Of a stretch of 64,000 bases of DNA, positions 50,277 through 64,000 are shown piece after piece. Source of the stretch: Methylobacterium planeticum (lineage in GTDB: Bacteria > Pseudomonadota > Alphaproteobacteria > Rhizobiales > Beijerinckiaceae); assembly GCF_008806345.1 (NCBI RefSeq), contig NZ_VZZJ01000010.1:124001-188000 (forward strand), in the 5' to 3' direction. The notes beneath the pieces were generated by a model. The model saw only the letters and a program-made list of their open reading frames with translations. It was not told the origin of the DNA and did not search any database. Position 1 is the first letter of the stretch. Each line of letters starts with the position of its first letter. Position numbers and translations under genes: made by a program.

Positions 50277-51071
50277 TCAACGCCGCGCCGCCTCCCTGGC
50301 TCCCTCCGGATCCGCCGGCCCCGGCGCCGCCTCGTGGAGGCGGCGCCAGGCGAAGACCGAGAACACGCCGATCAGGCAGGCGGCGATGCCGAACCACGTG
50401 AAGGCGTACTGCATGTGGTTGTTCGGCAAATCGACCCGGAGCTGGCCGCCGCGGGGCCAGGCCTGCGAGCCCGTCTCGGCATCCGCCTCGACGAAGTAGG
50501 GCGCCACCTCGCCGAGGCCCCGCGCGGCCGCGATGCCCGCGAGGTCGCGGTTGAACCACTCGCCGCGGGCCGGGTCGGGGGCGGGCACGAACAGGGTGCG
50601 GGCCTCGCTCGCGCGCAGGATGCCGGTGACGGTGGCCGGGCCCTCGACGAGGCCGGCCCTGCGGTCCTCCGGCCGCTTCAGCTCGGTCGGGGTGAAGCCG
50701 CGGTTGACCAGGACGAGGCCGCCCCCGTCCCGCCTGAGGGGCGTGATGACGTAGTAGCCCTGGAGCGCCCGACCCGGCGTCTCGCCGGCCGCGAGGCCGT
50801 GAACCAGGGTCTCCTGGTCGTTGAGGTAGGTGCCGGCGACGCGCACGTGCCGGAACTCGTCGCGGGCGGGGTCCCAGGCCTCGGGGGCGGGGAGGGGCTC
50901 CGGTGCGGCCTTGGAGCGGGCGACGATCCGGGCGATCAGGGCCTCCTTCTCGCCCTTGCGCGCGAGCTGCCAGGTCCCGAGGCCGAGGAGGATCGCCAGC
51001 GCCACCAGGGCGGCGAGGCCGGGCGCCAGGAGATCGCGCCAGGCCCCTGCACGGATCGTCGTCGTGGTCAC
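50277..51071 (-). CDS. SURF1 family cytochrome oxidase assembly protein
   Basis: A 264-residue protein of the SURF1/Shy1 family, which supports insertion of heme a into cytochrome c oxidase subunit I. It has the two expected transmembrane helices, near the N-terminus (GLAALVALAILLGLGTWQLAR) quoted at 20 as LAALVALAILLGLGTWQLAR, and near the C-terminus (YAFTWFGIAACLIGVFSVFA). The periplasmic signatures are VLVNRGFTPTELKRPE and NNHMQYAFTWF. The GTG start at 51069-51071 overlaps the TGA of the DUF983 gene (GTGA). It lies downstream of the oxidase structural genes in the usual alphaproteobacterial order. Confidence 0.93.
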   Translation of the reverse strand: MTTTTIRAGAWRDLLAPGLAALVALAILLGLGTWQLARKGEKEALIARIVARSKAAPEPLPAPEAWDPARDEFRHVRVAGTYLNDQETLVHGLAAGETPGRALQGYYVITPLRRDGGGLVLVNRGFTPTELKRPEDRRAGLVEGPATVTGILRASEARTLFVPAPDPARGEWFNRDLAGIAAARGLGEVAPYFVEADAETGSQAWPRGGQLRVDLPNNHMQYAFTWFGIAACLIGVFSVFAWRRLHEAAPGPADPEGAREAARR

Positions 51072-51435
51072 GTCTCGCAGCGTCCTTCCTCGGCCCTGTT
51101 GGCGAATGGCAGGGCGATGAGCAGCCCCTTCGGCGGCCGGACCAGGAGCAGGCCGAGCCCGATCGAGCGGGAACCCGCCACGCGGTGAACCCGCATGGGA
51201 GGCTCGTAGGCGATCTCGAGCCAGAGGGCGAGGCCCGCCACCACGAGGCCGACGATCGACATCACGAGGAAGGCCGGCCCGTCCGCCGAGGCGAAGCCCG
51301 AATCGTCGCGGCCGCAGGCCTCGCAAGCGGGCTGAGGCTGAGGAAGCCCGCGAACCGATGCACGTCCCCGCAGCGGGGGCAGCGCCCGCTCGGGCCCGTC
51401 GGGATGGGGGCGGGCAAGGTCCGGATCCGGTTCAC
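51068..51435 (-). CDS. DUF983 family zinc-ribbon membrane protein, apparently frameshifted
   Basis: DUF983 proteins have two CxxC pairs followed by two membrane helices and occur beside SURF1 and oxidase subunit III genes. Here the parts lie in two frames. From GTG 51435, with GGAG upstream, the first frame reads SGRCPRCGDVHRFAGFLSLS and then loses homology. A second frame, entering near 51339, reads QPACEACGRDDSGF, then GPAFLVMSIVGLVVAGLALW and the rest of the family to the TGA at 51068. Adding one base in the CTCAGCCTCAGC tract (about 51336-51346) would give a continuous protein with GFLKPQPACEACG. The gene is therefore either a recent pseudogene or carries a sequencing error. An unbroken frame to 51481 exists but lacks the first CxxC. 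Confidence 0.7.
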
Positions 51436-51482
51436 GCGTGTCGCTCCGGGCACGGGTCCAGGCCGGGGCCCGGGCCGCCACG

Positions 51483-51505
51483 AAAAAGGGCGGCTCGCGC
51501 CGCCC
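51483..51505 (-). terminator. Rho-independent terminator after ctaE
   Basis: On the minus strand GGGCGGC and GCCGCCC form a 7-bp stem with a 4-base loop followed by TTTTT, the only classical stem-plus-T terminator recognised in this G+C-rich window. It lies 72 bases beyond the ctaE stop and before the DUF983 start. Confidence 0.75.
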
Positions 51506-51577
51506 CTCCCGGGCTTCCAGGGCCCTGATCCCGTCCCCGCGCCCTCGCAGCGCGCGGCGGTCGTCGATGGCAAGCCG

Positions 51578-52435
51578 TCAGTGCGCGCCGTGGCCGGCGC
51601 CCGAGCCCCAGACGTAGATCGCGGCGAACAGGAACAGCCAGACCACGTCGACGAAGTGCCAGTACCAGGCGGCGAACTCGAAGCCGAGATGCTGCTGGGG
51701 CGTGAACTGGCCCGCATAGGCGCGGAACAGGCAGACCGCCAGGAAGATGGTGCCGATGATGACATGGGCGCCGTGGAAGCCCGTCGCCATGAAGAAGGTC
51801 GACGAGTAGATGCTGCCCGAGAAGCCGAAGGCGGCGTGGTGGTACTCGTAGGCCTGGCAGGCGGTGAACAGGACGCCGAGGATGATCGTCAGCCAGAGGC
51901 CGTACTTGAGGCCCTTGCGGTCGCCGTGCAGCAGGGCGTGGTGCGCCCAGGTGATGGTGGTGCCCGAGGTGAGCAGGATCAGGGTGTTGAGGAGCGGCAG
52001 GTGCCAGGGGTCGAAGGCCTCGATGCCCTTCGGCGGCCAGGTGCCGCCGGTGAAGTCCACGCGCGTCGCCTGGATCGGGTCGGCGGTGTAGAGGGCGGCC
52101 TCGAAATAGGCCCAGAACCACGCGACGAAGAACATCACCTCGGAGGCGATGAACATCATCATGCCGTAGCGGTGGTGCAGCTGCACGACGCGGGTGTGGT
52201 CGCCCGAATTCGCCTCGTGGACGACGTCCTTCCACCACGAGAACATGGTGTAGAGCACGCCGAGGGTGCCGGCGCCGAAGATGTAGGGACCGACCGCGAG
52301 GTTGCCGATCGACAGGCTCTTCATCCAGAAGACGGCGCCGAAGGCCATCAGGAAGCCCGAGAAGGCCCCGATCAGGGGCCACGGGCTCGGGCTGAGAATG
52401 TGGAAGTCGTGATTCTTGGCGTGCGCCTCAGCCAT
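51578..52435 (-). CDS. ctaE: Cytochrome c oxidase subunit III
   Basis: A 285-residue integral membrane subunit of the aa3-type oxidase. Conserved sequence includes [84 protein letters not shown] and [17 protein letters not shown], a seven-helix pattern. The ATG at 52433-52435 precedes [12 protein letters not shown], a typical N-terminus; GGAG lies upstream. It follows ctaG by 139 bases and ends before a T-rich terminator, so it appears to close the oxidase transcript. Confidence 0.96.
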   Translation of the reverse strand: MAEAHAKNHDFHILSPSPWPLIGAFSGFLMAFGAVFWMKSLSIGNLAVGPYIFGAGTLGVLYTMFSWWKDVVHEANSGDHTRVVQLHHRYGMMMFIASEVMFFVAWFWAYFEAALYTADPIQATRVDFTGGTWPPKGIEAFDPWHLPLLNTLILLTSGTTITWAHHALLHGDRKGLKYGLWLTIILGVLFTACQAYEYHHAAFGFSGSIYSSTFFMATGFHGAHVIIGTIFLAVCLFRAYAGQFTPQQHLGFEFAAWYWHFVDVVWLFLFAAIYVWGSGAGHGAH

Positions 52436-52574
52436 CTGAACGTCTCTCCTCGACCCCCGGCCCTTCGCCGCACCCGGCACCGGCCCTGATTTCTTGTGAC
52501 CCCGAAGGCCGGACGCGCCGAACCCTCAAGCTTGAACCCATTATGTGCGCGCGGGTGGCTTGTCACGCGCGCGC

Positions 52575-53192
52575 TCAGAAATTCGACTTCTTGCCCGTAT
52601 CGCCCGTTGTCGCAACCGCCGCGGCGGCGGGCTGGCCGTTCTTCGAGGCGAAGTAGGTGTAGGACAGGGTCATCTCGCTGAGGTGACTGGTGTTCGAATC
52701 GGCCCGCACCGCGGGGTCGATGTAGAACACCACCGGGAAGTCCATGGCCTCGCCGGGCTGCAGCGTCTGCTCCTTGAAGCAGAAGCACTCGACCTTGACG
52801 AAGTAGCCGCCCATCAGGCCGGGCTGCACGTTGAAGGTCGCGATGCCGGTGGAGGGCGTGGTGCCGGTGTTTCTCACCCGGAAGAACACCGTCGTGGTCT
52901 CCCCGAGATTGGCCGCGACCCTCGGGCTCTCCGCCCGGAACTTCCAGGGCAGGGTCGAGGCGACGTTGGTGTCGAAATGTACCACCATGCTGTCGCCGGT
53001 CCGGGCGGCCGCGGCCGAGGGGGCGGCCCCCTGCAGCGGCGTGCCGTCGTAGCCCGTGGCCTTGCAGAAGGCGTCGTAGAGCGGCACCGACGCGAAGGCG
53101 AGCCCGGTCATGCCGACGACGAGTCCGGCGCAGGCCAGGGCCGTGCGGTTGGCGGTCCGGTTCGGGTTCGGGGGCGTCTTGCGATCGGTCAT
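52575..53192 (-). CDS. ctaG: Cytochrome c oxidase assembly protein CtaG (Cox11)
   Basis: A 205-residue copper chaperone that delivers copper to the CuB site of subunit I. One N-terminal membrane helix (ALACAGLVVGMTGLAFASVP) is followed by a periplasmic immunoglobulin-like domain. The copper-binding motif is present as YFVKVECFCFKEQTL, and LYDAFCKATGYDGTP holds the other conserved Cys. The C-terminal LSYTYFASKNG is also typical. It follows coxF by 6 bases and precedes ctaE. Confidence 0.96.
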   Translation of the reverse strand: MTDRKTPPNPNRTANRTALACAGLVVGMTGLAFASVPLYDAFCKATGYDGTPLQGAAPSAAAARTGDSMVVHFDTNVASTLPWKFRAESPRVAANLGETTTVFFRVRNTGTTPSTGIATFNVQPGLMGGYFVKVECFCFKEQTLQPGEAMDFPVVFYIDPAVRADSNTSHLSEMTLSYTYFASKNGQPAAAAVATTGDTGKKSNF

Positions 53193-53198
53193 GGATCT

Positions 53199-53363
53199 CT
53201 AGAGCGGCCGGTTGAGGACCTGGGGCCCGAGCTTCGCGATGGTGAGCACGAAGAACAGGACCACCATGGCGCCGAGGGCGAGGGCGATGGCGATGGAGCG
53301 CTTGCGGCGGCGCTGCTCCTCCTCCGGGCTCAGGGGACGATAGGCGATCTTGGGGTCCTGCAT
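53199..53363 (-). CDS. Small single-helix protein of the oxidase cluster (CoxF-like), 54 aa
   Basis: Between ctaB and ctaG an open frame encodes 54 residues: MQDPKIAYRPLSPEEEQRRR, a single membrane helix (SIAIALALGAMVVLFFVLTI) and a short tail ending VLNRPL. The start is 5 bases after the ctaB stop and the TAG is 6 bases before ctaG, so the spacing is tight on both sides. Small proteins of this length and sequence pattern occupy the same place in many alphaproteobacterial oxidase clusters and are labelled CoxF or left unnamed. It is probably an assembly factor or small subunit; the role is not established. Confidence 0.8.
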   Translation of the reverse strand: MQDPKIAYRPLSPEEEQRRRKRSIAIALALGAMVVLFFVLTIAKLGPQVLNRPL

Positions 53364-53368
53364 GATGC

Positions 53369-54331
53369 TCAGACGATGACGGGCCGGAACAGGCCGAGGC
53401 CCTGCTCGGCGAGGAGCGCCGAGAAGAGCAGGAACAGGTAGAGGATCGAGAAGGCGAACATGCCCATGGCGGCGCGCTTCTCGGGCTCGCCCTCGCGGTT
53501 GCGGAACACCTGGATGCTGAAGGCCAGCATGCCGAGCCCCCCGAGGGTGCCGATGACGGCGTAGAGCAGGCCGCCGAAGCCGAGGGCCACCGGGGCGAGG
53601 CCGAGGGGGCCGAGCAGCAGGGTGTAGTAGACGATCTGGCGGCGGGTCGATTGCGGGCCGGCCACGTTCGGCATCATCGGGATCCCGGCCTTCGCGTACT
53701 CGCCGGCCTTGACCAGCGCCAGCGCCCAGAAATGCGGCGGCGTCCAGATGAAGATGATCAGGAACAGCACGATCGACTCGATGCCGACGCTGCCCGAGAC
53801 GACCGCCTGGCCGATGACCGGGGGGAGGGCGCCGGCGGCACCGCCGATCACGATGTTCTGCGGCGTCGCCCGCTTCAGCCACATCGAGTAGATCACGGCG
53901 TAGAACACGATGGTGAAGGCCAGGAGGCCCGCCGCGAGCCAGTTCGCGGCGAGGCCGAGGACCAGCACCGAGCCGACCGAGAGGGTCAGGCCGAAGGCGA
54001 GCGCCTCGTTCGGCTGGATGCGCCCGTCCGGGATCGGCCGCTTCGCCGTCCGCGTCATCACCGCGTCGATATCGGCATCCCACCACATGTTGAGGCAGCC
54101 GGAGGCGCCGGCGCCGACCGCGATCATCAGGAGCGAGATCGCCGCGATCGTCGGCTGCACGTGGCCGTGCGACACCACCATGCCCACGAGGGCGGTGAAG
54201 ATCACCAGCACCATCACGCGCGGCTTCAGCAGCGCGAAGTAATCCGGCACGTCGCCGCCGACCGCGGCGGGAGCGGGTGCGAAGCGCGTCGCCTCGGCGC
54301 CGGCGGTGAGGCTGTTCGACAGGCTCGTCAT
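53369..54331 (-). CDS. ctaB: Protoheme IX farnesyltransferase (heme O synthase)
   Basis: A 320-residue UbiA-superfamily membrane prenyltransferase that adds a farnesyl chain to heme b, the first step to heme a. The two Asp-rich regions are clear: [19 protein letters not shown] and the later loop [31 protein letters not shown] and [17 protein letters not shown] are further family blocks, with about nine helices. The ATG at 54329-54331 is chosen because a conserved N-terminus follows; upstream frame extends without homology. It lies 211 bases after ctaD, separated from it by a strong hairpin, and 5 bases before the small coxF gene. Confidence 0.95.
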   Translation of the reverse strand: MTSLSNSLTAGAEATRFAPAPAAVGGDVPDYFALLKPRVMVLVIFTALVGMVVSHGHVQPTIAAISLLMIAVGAGASGCLNMWWDADIDAVMTRTAKRPIPDGRIQPNEALAFGLTLSVGSVLVLGLAANWLAAGLLAFTIVFYAVIYSMWLKRATPQNIVIGGAAGALPPVIGQAVVSGSVGIESIVLFLIIFIWTPPHFWALALVKAGEYAKAGIPMMPNVAGPQSTRRQIVYYTLLLGPLGLAPVALGFGGLLYAVIGTLGGLGMLAFSIQVFRNREGEPEKRAAMGMFAFSILYLFLLFSALLAEQGLGLFRPVIV

Positions 54332-54509
54332 GAGGACCACAACCGTGTTTGGCTGACCGGACCCGCCGGCCGTCGCCGATCGCACCGGCGAATGAGAAAA
54401 TTTCCAAGTGGCCGGGCGCGCCGGGCCGCGGCGAGGGCGTCGTGCCGGCTCGCCCGTGAGCCGGATCGCCCTTTCCGGGTCCCTCGCGCGGCGAGGAGCC
54501 TGGAAAGGG

Positions 54510-54533
54510 CGAGGACCGCCGGGGCGGTCCTCG
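54510..54533 (-). terminator. Hairpin between ctaD and ctaB
   Basis: CGAGGACCG pairs with CGGTCCTCG (9 bp, extendable by one) starting 9 bases after the ctaD stop, followed on the minus strand by CCCTTTCC. It could attenuate transcription into ctaB or protect the ctaD message. Confidence 0.45.
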
Positions 54534-54542
54534 CGAAGCTGG

Positions 54543-57096
<2,554 letters not shown>

Positions 57097-57426
57097 GTGC
57101 CTCTCGTGGCTCCCCTTGAAGACCTTGTGGTCGACCGCTCGCGCCATTGATTCTGTCGAGACCGGCGCGATGTGGTTGTGACGTGTGTGAACCCCGGCCG
57201 AGCAAAAACCCGCCTGGATCCGATCGCGGTGTCAGACCACAAGGAAGTTCAAGGTGCAACCGCAACAGCGTCGCATCATGCGCTTTCTTGCAGAGCGCGA
57301 AAAAACTTCCCGTGCCGCAGGACGGCCCGCGCCGGGGGCGCCGGAACCCGTGCGGACTGTTATCATGCGAGGGCGCGCCGGGGCCGGTCCCGGCCGGACT
57401 TCGAGCGAGCCGCGGGCCAGCAACCG

Positions 57427-58299
57427 ATGCAACAGACCAGGACGAGCGCGACGGAGACGGCCGCATCCGAGCCCGCATCCGAGGACGGGGCGCCCCGGAC
57501 CGCCCTCTCGGTCGCGACCGAGGTCATCGCCTACGACGCGGCCGATCCGCGGGCGGGAGAGCGCGCCCTCGCGGTCGAGATGCCGGTCAACCTCGTCTAC
57601 GGCAGCGTGCCCTACGCGGTGATGATGACGACGCCCGCCGACCTCGAGGATTTCGCCTACGGCTTCAGCCTGACGGAGGGCATCGTGGCGACGGCGGACG
57701 AGATCCGCTCGGCCCGGGTCGAGGACGGGGAGGGGGGCCTGCGGCTCCTCGTCGACCTCGTGCCGGGACGCCTGCGCGAGCACCTCGCCCGCAAGCGTGC
57801 GATCAGCGGTCGCACCGGCTGCGGCGTCTGCGGCATCGACGACCTCGCGGCCCTGCCGATGGCCGAGCCGCGCCGGGCCGAGGGCACCCGGGTGGCGATG
57901 GCGGCGATCAGCCGGGCGCTCGCGGCGCTCGGCGACGCGCAGCGGCTGAACCACGAGACGCGGGCGGTCCACGCCGCCGCCTGGGCCCGCCTCGACGGCT
58001 CCCTCGTGGCGGTGCGCGAGGATGTCGGGCGCCACAACGCCCTCGACAAGCTGATCGGCGCCCTGATCCGGGCCGGGACCGACCCGGCCGAGGGGTTCCT
58101 GGTGATCACGAGCCGCTGCTCGTTCGAGATGGTCGAGAAGGCCGCCCATTTCGGCGCGGCGGTGCTGGTCGCGATCTCGGCGCCGACCTCCCTCGCCCTC
58201 GACCGGGCCCGGCTTCACGGCATGACGCTCTGCGCCATCGCCCGCTCGGACAACCTGACGGTCTTCGCCGGCGCCGAGCGCCTTATTTTGGGCGCGTGA
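57427..58299 (+). CDS. fdhD: Formate dehydrogenase accessory sulfurtransferase
   Basis: A 290-residue FdhD protein, which passes sulfur from a cysteine desulfurase to the molybdenum cofactor of formate dehydrogenase. The active loop CGVCG is present (Cys132 and Cys135 in RTGCGVCGIDD). Other blocks are LAVEMPVNLVYGSVPYAVMM, TPADLEDFAYGFSLTEGI, VREDVGRHNALDKLIGA and ITSRCSFEMVEKA. No formate dehydrogenase gene is in the window, so it serves enzymes encoded elsewhere; Methylobacterium has several. Its last codons and stop are built into a 15-bp tandem repeat with further in-frame stops. Confidence 0.94.
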   Translation: MQQTRTSATETAASEPASEDGAPRTALSVATEVIAYDAADPRAGERALAVEMPVNLVYGSVPYAVMMTTPADLEDFAYGFSLTEGIVATADEIRSARVEDGEGGLRLLVDLVPGRLREHLARKRAISGRTGCGVCGIDDLAALPMAEPRRAEGTRVAMAAISRALAALGDAQRLNHETRAVHAAAWARLDGSLVAVREDVGRHNALDKLIGALIRAGTDPAEGFLVITSRCSFEMVEKAAHFGAAVLVAISAPTSLALDRARLHGMTLCAIARSDNLTVFAGAERLILGA

Positions 58300-58335
58300 G
58301 CTCTCGGCGCGTAAGCTCTCGGCGCGTGAGCCCGG
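58291..58335. repeat. 15-bp tandem repeat across the fdhD stop codon
   Basis: Units GGCGCGTGAGCTCTC (58291-58305) and GGCGCGTAAGCTCTC (58306-58320) are followed by GGCGCGTGAGCCCGG (58321-58335). Because 15 is a multiple of three, each unit holds a stop codon in the fdhD frame (TGA, TAA, TGA). Confidence 0.85.
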
Positions 58336-58360
58336 AGGCCCGACGCTTCCGGGCGGCCGC

Positions 58361-59521
58361 CTAGTCGGCGGCGGCGCCCGCCTCTCCGCCGCCCGGCACG
58401 ATGGTGGCGCCGCCGATCACCCGGACGTTGCGCTTGTCCTCGGCCGGCGGATCCTTCCAGGCCTTCTCGGCGGGCTTGACCTCGAGGGGCTTGACCTCCG
58501 GAGCCTTGGCCTCGGCGGCCTTCTCGACGTCCCTGGTCTCGGGAGCGGCCGATTGCGGCGGCTTCGGCTCGGCCGGGGGCGGCTGCACCGAGGCGGGGGT
58601 CTGGGCTGGCACCGGCGCGGCCTTCGGCGGCTCGATCGCCGCGACCGGCGTCTCGGGCTTCGGCTGAGGCTGCGCGGCCTCCTTGGCAACATCCTTGGCG
58701 GCATCCTTGCCGATATCCTGGGCCGGATCCCGGGCGGCATTCTGCTGCTTGCCCGGTTCCTGGCCCTGCTCCTTGCTCGGCTCCTTGCTCGGTTCCTTGG
58801 CCTCGGCGGGCCCGAGCTTCGGCGCCGGCGCCTCGGGCGCCGTCCGGGCATGGCCGGGCTTGGCCTCGCCGGCCTTCGGGGGCGCGAGGCGGCTCAGCTT
58901 GCGCGGAGCCTCGGCCCGGCCCCGGGCATCCGGATTCACCCCCAGGGGATTGGCATCGGCGGGCGCCGGTCGCCCGGCGATGGCGGGCCGGACCGGCTCC
59001 GCGCGGCCGTAGAGCTCCGGCCGCGGCGGAAGCGCGCGGCCCGCCGGGTTCGGGATTTCGGCGGGCGGCAGCAGGCGCTCGCCCTGACGGTCGATCTGCC
59101 GCTCGGCCTGGCGCAGCGGGCGCCGGGGCTCGGCGTCCTCCTCGGTCCAGCCGAAGCCCGGCATCGGCCGGGCCACCCGGGCGGGCGCGTAGACGTCGGC
59201 CCCGAGGCGCTCGCGGCCGACGATCGCGCCGTCATGGGCATCGACGAAGAGGCGCAGGCGGGCGCCGTTCGGGCCGAAGGCCTCGACCACGTAGCCGCGC
59301 CCGTCGAAGCGCGGGCGGCTGAGGCCGCTGAAGCCGCGCTCGCTCAGGCGCCAGGCCACCGCCCGCGGCGACAGGATCTCGTCCTCGAAGACGTACTGGG
59401 CCTGCGCCGCCCCGCCGACGGCGAGGATAAGGGCCGCCGCCGCGAGGCCGGGCCGGAGCGCGCGCGCGATCATCGTGGCGGCCATCGGGAGCTTGCGGAA
59501 GAGCGTGCGGCTCGCATCCAT
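58361..59521 (-). CDS. Secreted protein with PepSY-like N-terminal part and long disordered tail
   Basis: A 386-residue protein starting at ATG 59519-59521. A signal peptide (ARALRPGLAAAALILAVGGA, cleavage near AQAQ) is followed by about 75 structured residues: ILSPRAVAWRLSERGFSG and YVVEAFGPNGARLRLFVDAH with DGAIVGRERLG, the spacing of a PepSY-like domain. The rest is a disordered Pro/Ala/Lys/Glu-rich tail with degenerate repeats (EPSKEPSKEQGQEPGK; PEVKPLEVKPAEK). Such proteins are common in Methylobacterium envelopes but have no known function. It converges on fdhD 61 bases away. Confidence 0.65.
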   Translation of the reverse strand: MDASRTLFRKLPMAATMIARALRPGLAAAALILAVGGAAQAQYVFEDEILSPRAVAWRLSERGFSGLSRPRFDGRGYVVEAFGPNGARLRLFVDAHDGAIVGRERLGADVYAPARVARPMPGFGWTEEDAEPRRPLRQAERQIDRQGERLLPPAEIPNPAGRALPPRPELYGRAEPVRPAIAGRPAPADANPLGVNPDARGRAEAPRKLSRLAPPKAGEAKPGHARTAPEAPAPKLGPAEAKEPSKEPSKEQGQEPGKQQNAARDPAQDIGKDAAKDVAKEAAQPQPKPETPVAAIEPPKAAPVPAQTPASVQPPPAEPKPPQSAAPETRDVEKAAEAKAPEVKPLEVKPAEKAWKDPPAEDKRNVRVIGGATIVPGGGEAGAAAD

Positions 59522-60216
59522 AGGGCGTCGTCCCACTGGGTTGAGGGCGGTCCCGAGCGGCCGCGAGACCCTGGTCCTCGCCGCCGATCAGATCCGCCGC
59601 GTGCCGAAGGCCCGCCTCGCGGGTCCTTCGGCGGTCCTGGCGGGGTCGTTGCCCCGCATGCCGCTTGTGCTCGGCAAGACTTTGTTAACCCATGGATTAG
59701 GGCGAGATTGCGGGGCAAACCGGGCGAGACCGCGCCGGCTTGTCTCCGCCGTGTCTCCGGCTTGTCTCCGCCGAGATTCCTGGCGCGGCGGCGGGGCAGG
59801 ACACGGCGCGCCGGGTCCTGCGGCGATCTCGCCCTGCGGCCGGCGGGGGACGCCCGCTGCAAAACCCATCCGGCCCCGCATCCGGGGCCTTGCTGGACCG
59901 ATTAAAATCTGTCACTTTCCGTCGTTAGGACAGCATCGCTGTCCCATTTTCGGCAGGGCCTCGAGGGCAGGCAGAGGTTTCGGGACGTGAGCATCGCAGC
60001 GTCGAAACGAGATCTGAAGCCGGTCGCCATTCGGGCGATCCGGGCCCACGCCGGCTGAGCACAGGCCGGCGTCGAGCCCGCGGGTGAGCGGGCGCTTCGA
60101 CACCGAAGACCCGACCAAGACCCGTCGTAGATTGGCGTGAGCCCGGCATCGCTTGATGCCCGGGCATGAAACATGCTCGCATGCGAGCAGGTCGGACAGA
60201 CGAAGGGGTGTTGAGC
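59522..60216. other. Intergenic region upstream of gltB
   Basis: A 695-base region without a supported gene. It holds an imperfect 13-bp hairpin at 59603-59632 (GCCGAAGG with CCTTCGGC and CCCGC with GCGGG), a 16-bp direct repeat CCGGCTTGTCTCCGCC at 59735-59750 and 59757-59772, a lower-G+C stretch near 59900-59915, and a short perfect inverted repeat GGACAGC-ATC-GCTGTCC at 59928-59944. Two palindromic elements close to gltB are listed separately. No sigma-54 (TGGCAC-N5-TTGC) promoter was seen. Confidence 0.5.
60141..60189 (+). promoter_or_regulatory. Paired palindromes in the gltB leader
   Basis: A stem-loop (GCCCGGCATC, 4-base loop, GATGCCCGGGC) at 60141-60165 is followed by a perfect 16-bp palindrome TGCTCGCATGCGAGCA at 60174-60189, within 30 bases of the gltB start. 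They could be operator sites for a nitrogen regulator or leader hairpins controlling translation. Confidence 0.45.

Positions 60217-64000
<3,784 letters not shown>

Noticed and set aside
51068..51481. Taking the unbroken minus-strand frame to 51481 as an intact DUF983 gene
   Set aside because: Its N-terminal 45 residues have no homology, whereas the adjacent frame holds the missing first CxxC motif with a good start and ribosome site.

Overview
The window is about 70-72% G+C, uses GTG and TTG starts freely, and carries an alphaproteobacterial gene repertoire: the ctaC-ctaD-ctaB-coxF-ctaG-ctaE cytochrome oxidase cluster with SURF1 and DUF983, EcfG-type promoter motifs, and YcjX/YcjF. Gene content and base composition point to a Methylobacterium-like member of the Hyphomicrobiales (Rhizobiales). 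That assignment comes from recognising families, not from a database search.

Layout. (1) 1-8.7 kb, housekeeping: the 3' end of pncB, an AI-2E-type permease overlapping a HisN-type phosphatase, a secreted protein with a phage-P5-like segment, the ycjX-ycjF pair, a small hypothetical protein and an RBBP9-type hydrolase. (2) 8.7-12.4 kb: UV endonuclease uvsE and a four-gene minus-strand stress operon (two amphipathic or LEA-like proteins, DUF3618, DUF1469). (3) 12.8-41.5 kb: a roughly 29 kb trehalose/glycogen/maltosyl-phosphate locus: otsA, glgX, treZ, a malQ-treY fusion, an amylase-like GH13-glgE fusion, a treS-maltokinase fusion and glgB on plus; a chemotaxis receptor, glgA and a GH13 alpha-glucosidase on minus; glgP on plus. 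(4) 41.9-47 kb: a flavodoxin-reductase-like protein, a coiled-coil protein, and a single-domain response regulator converging on a membrane GGDEF-EAL protein. (5) 47-57.1 kb, minus strand: an M16 peptidase, thrC, DUF4864, SURF1, a frameshifted DUF983 gene and the cytochrome c oxidase cluster. (6) 57.4-64 kb: fdhD, a secreted PepSY-like protein, and gltB, cut by the window end.

How the genes work together. The carbohydrate locus encodes OtsA, TreY/TreZ and TreS as three routes to trehalose or its phosphate. TreS plus the fused maltokinase can make maltose-1-phosphate, which GlgE adds to alpha-glucan; GlgB branches it, GlgA is the classical synthase, and GlgX, GlgP, MalQ and the alpha-glucosidase take glucan apart. 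Neither otsB nor glgC is in the window. Sequences matching or close to the EcfG (general stress response) consensus GGAAC-N16-CGTT lie upstream of glgA, of the stress operon and of otsA. This suggests that osmoprotectant synthesis, glucan storage and desiccation-type proteins are co-regulated. Nothing here looks like a mobile element, phage or CRISPR. The unusual content lies in gene fusions, promoter architecture, small repeats and one apparent frameshift.
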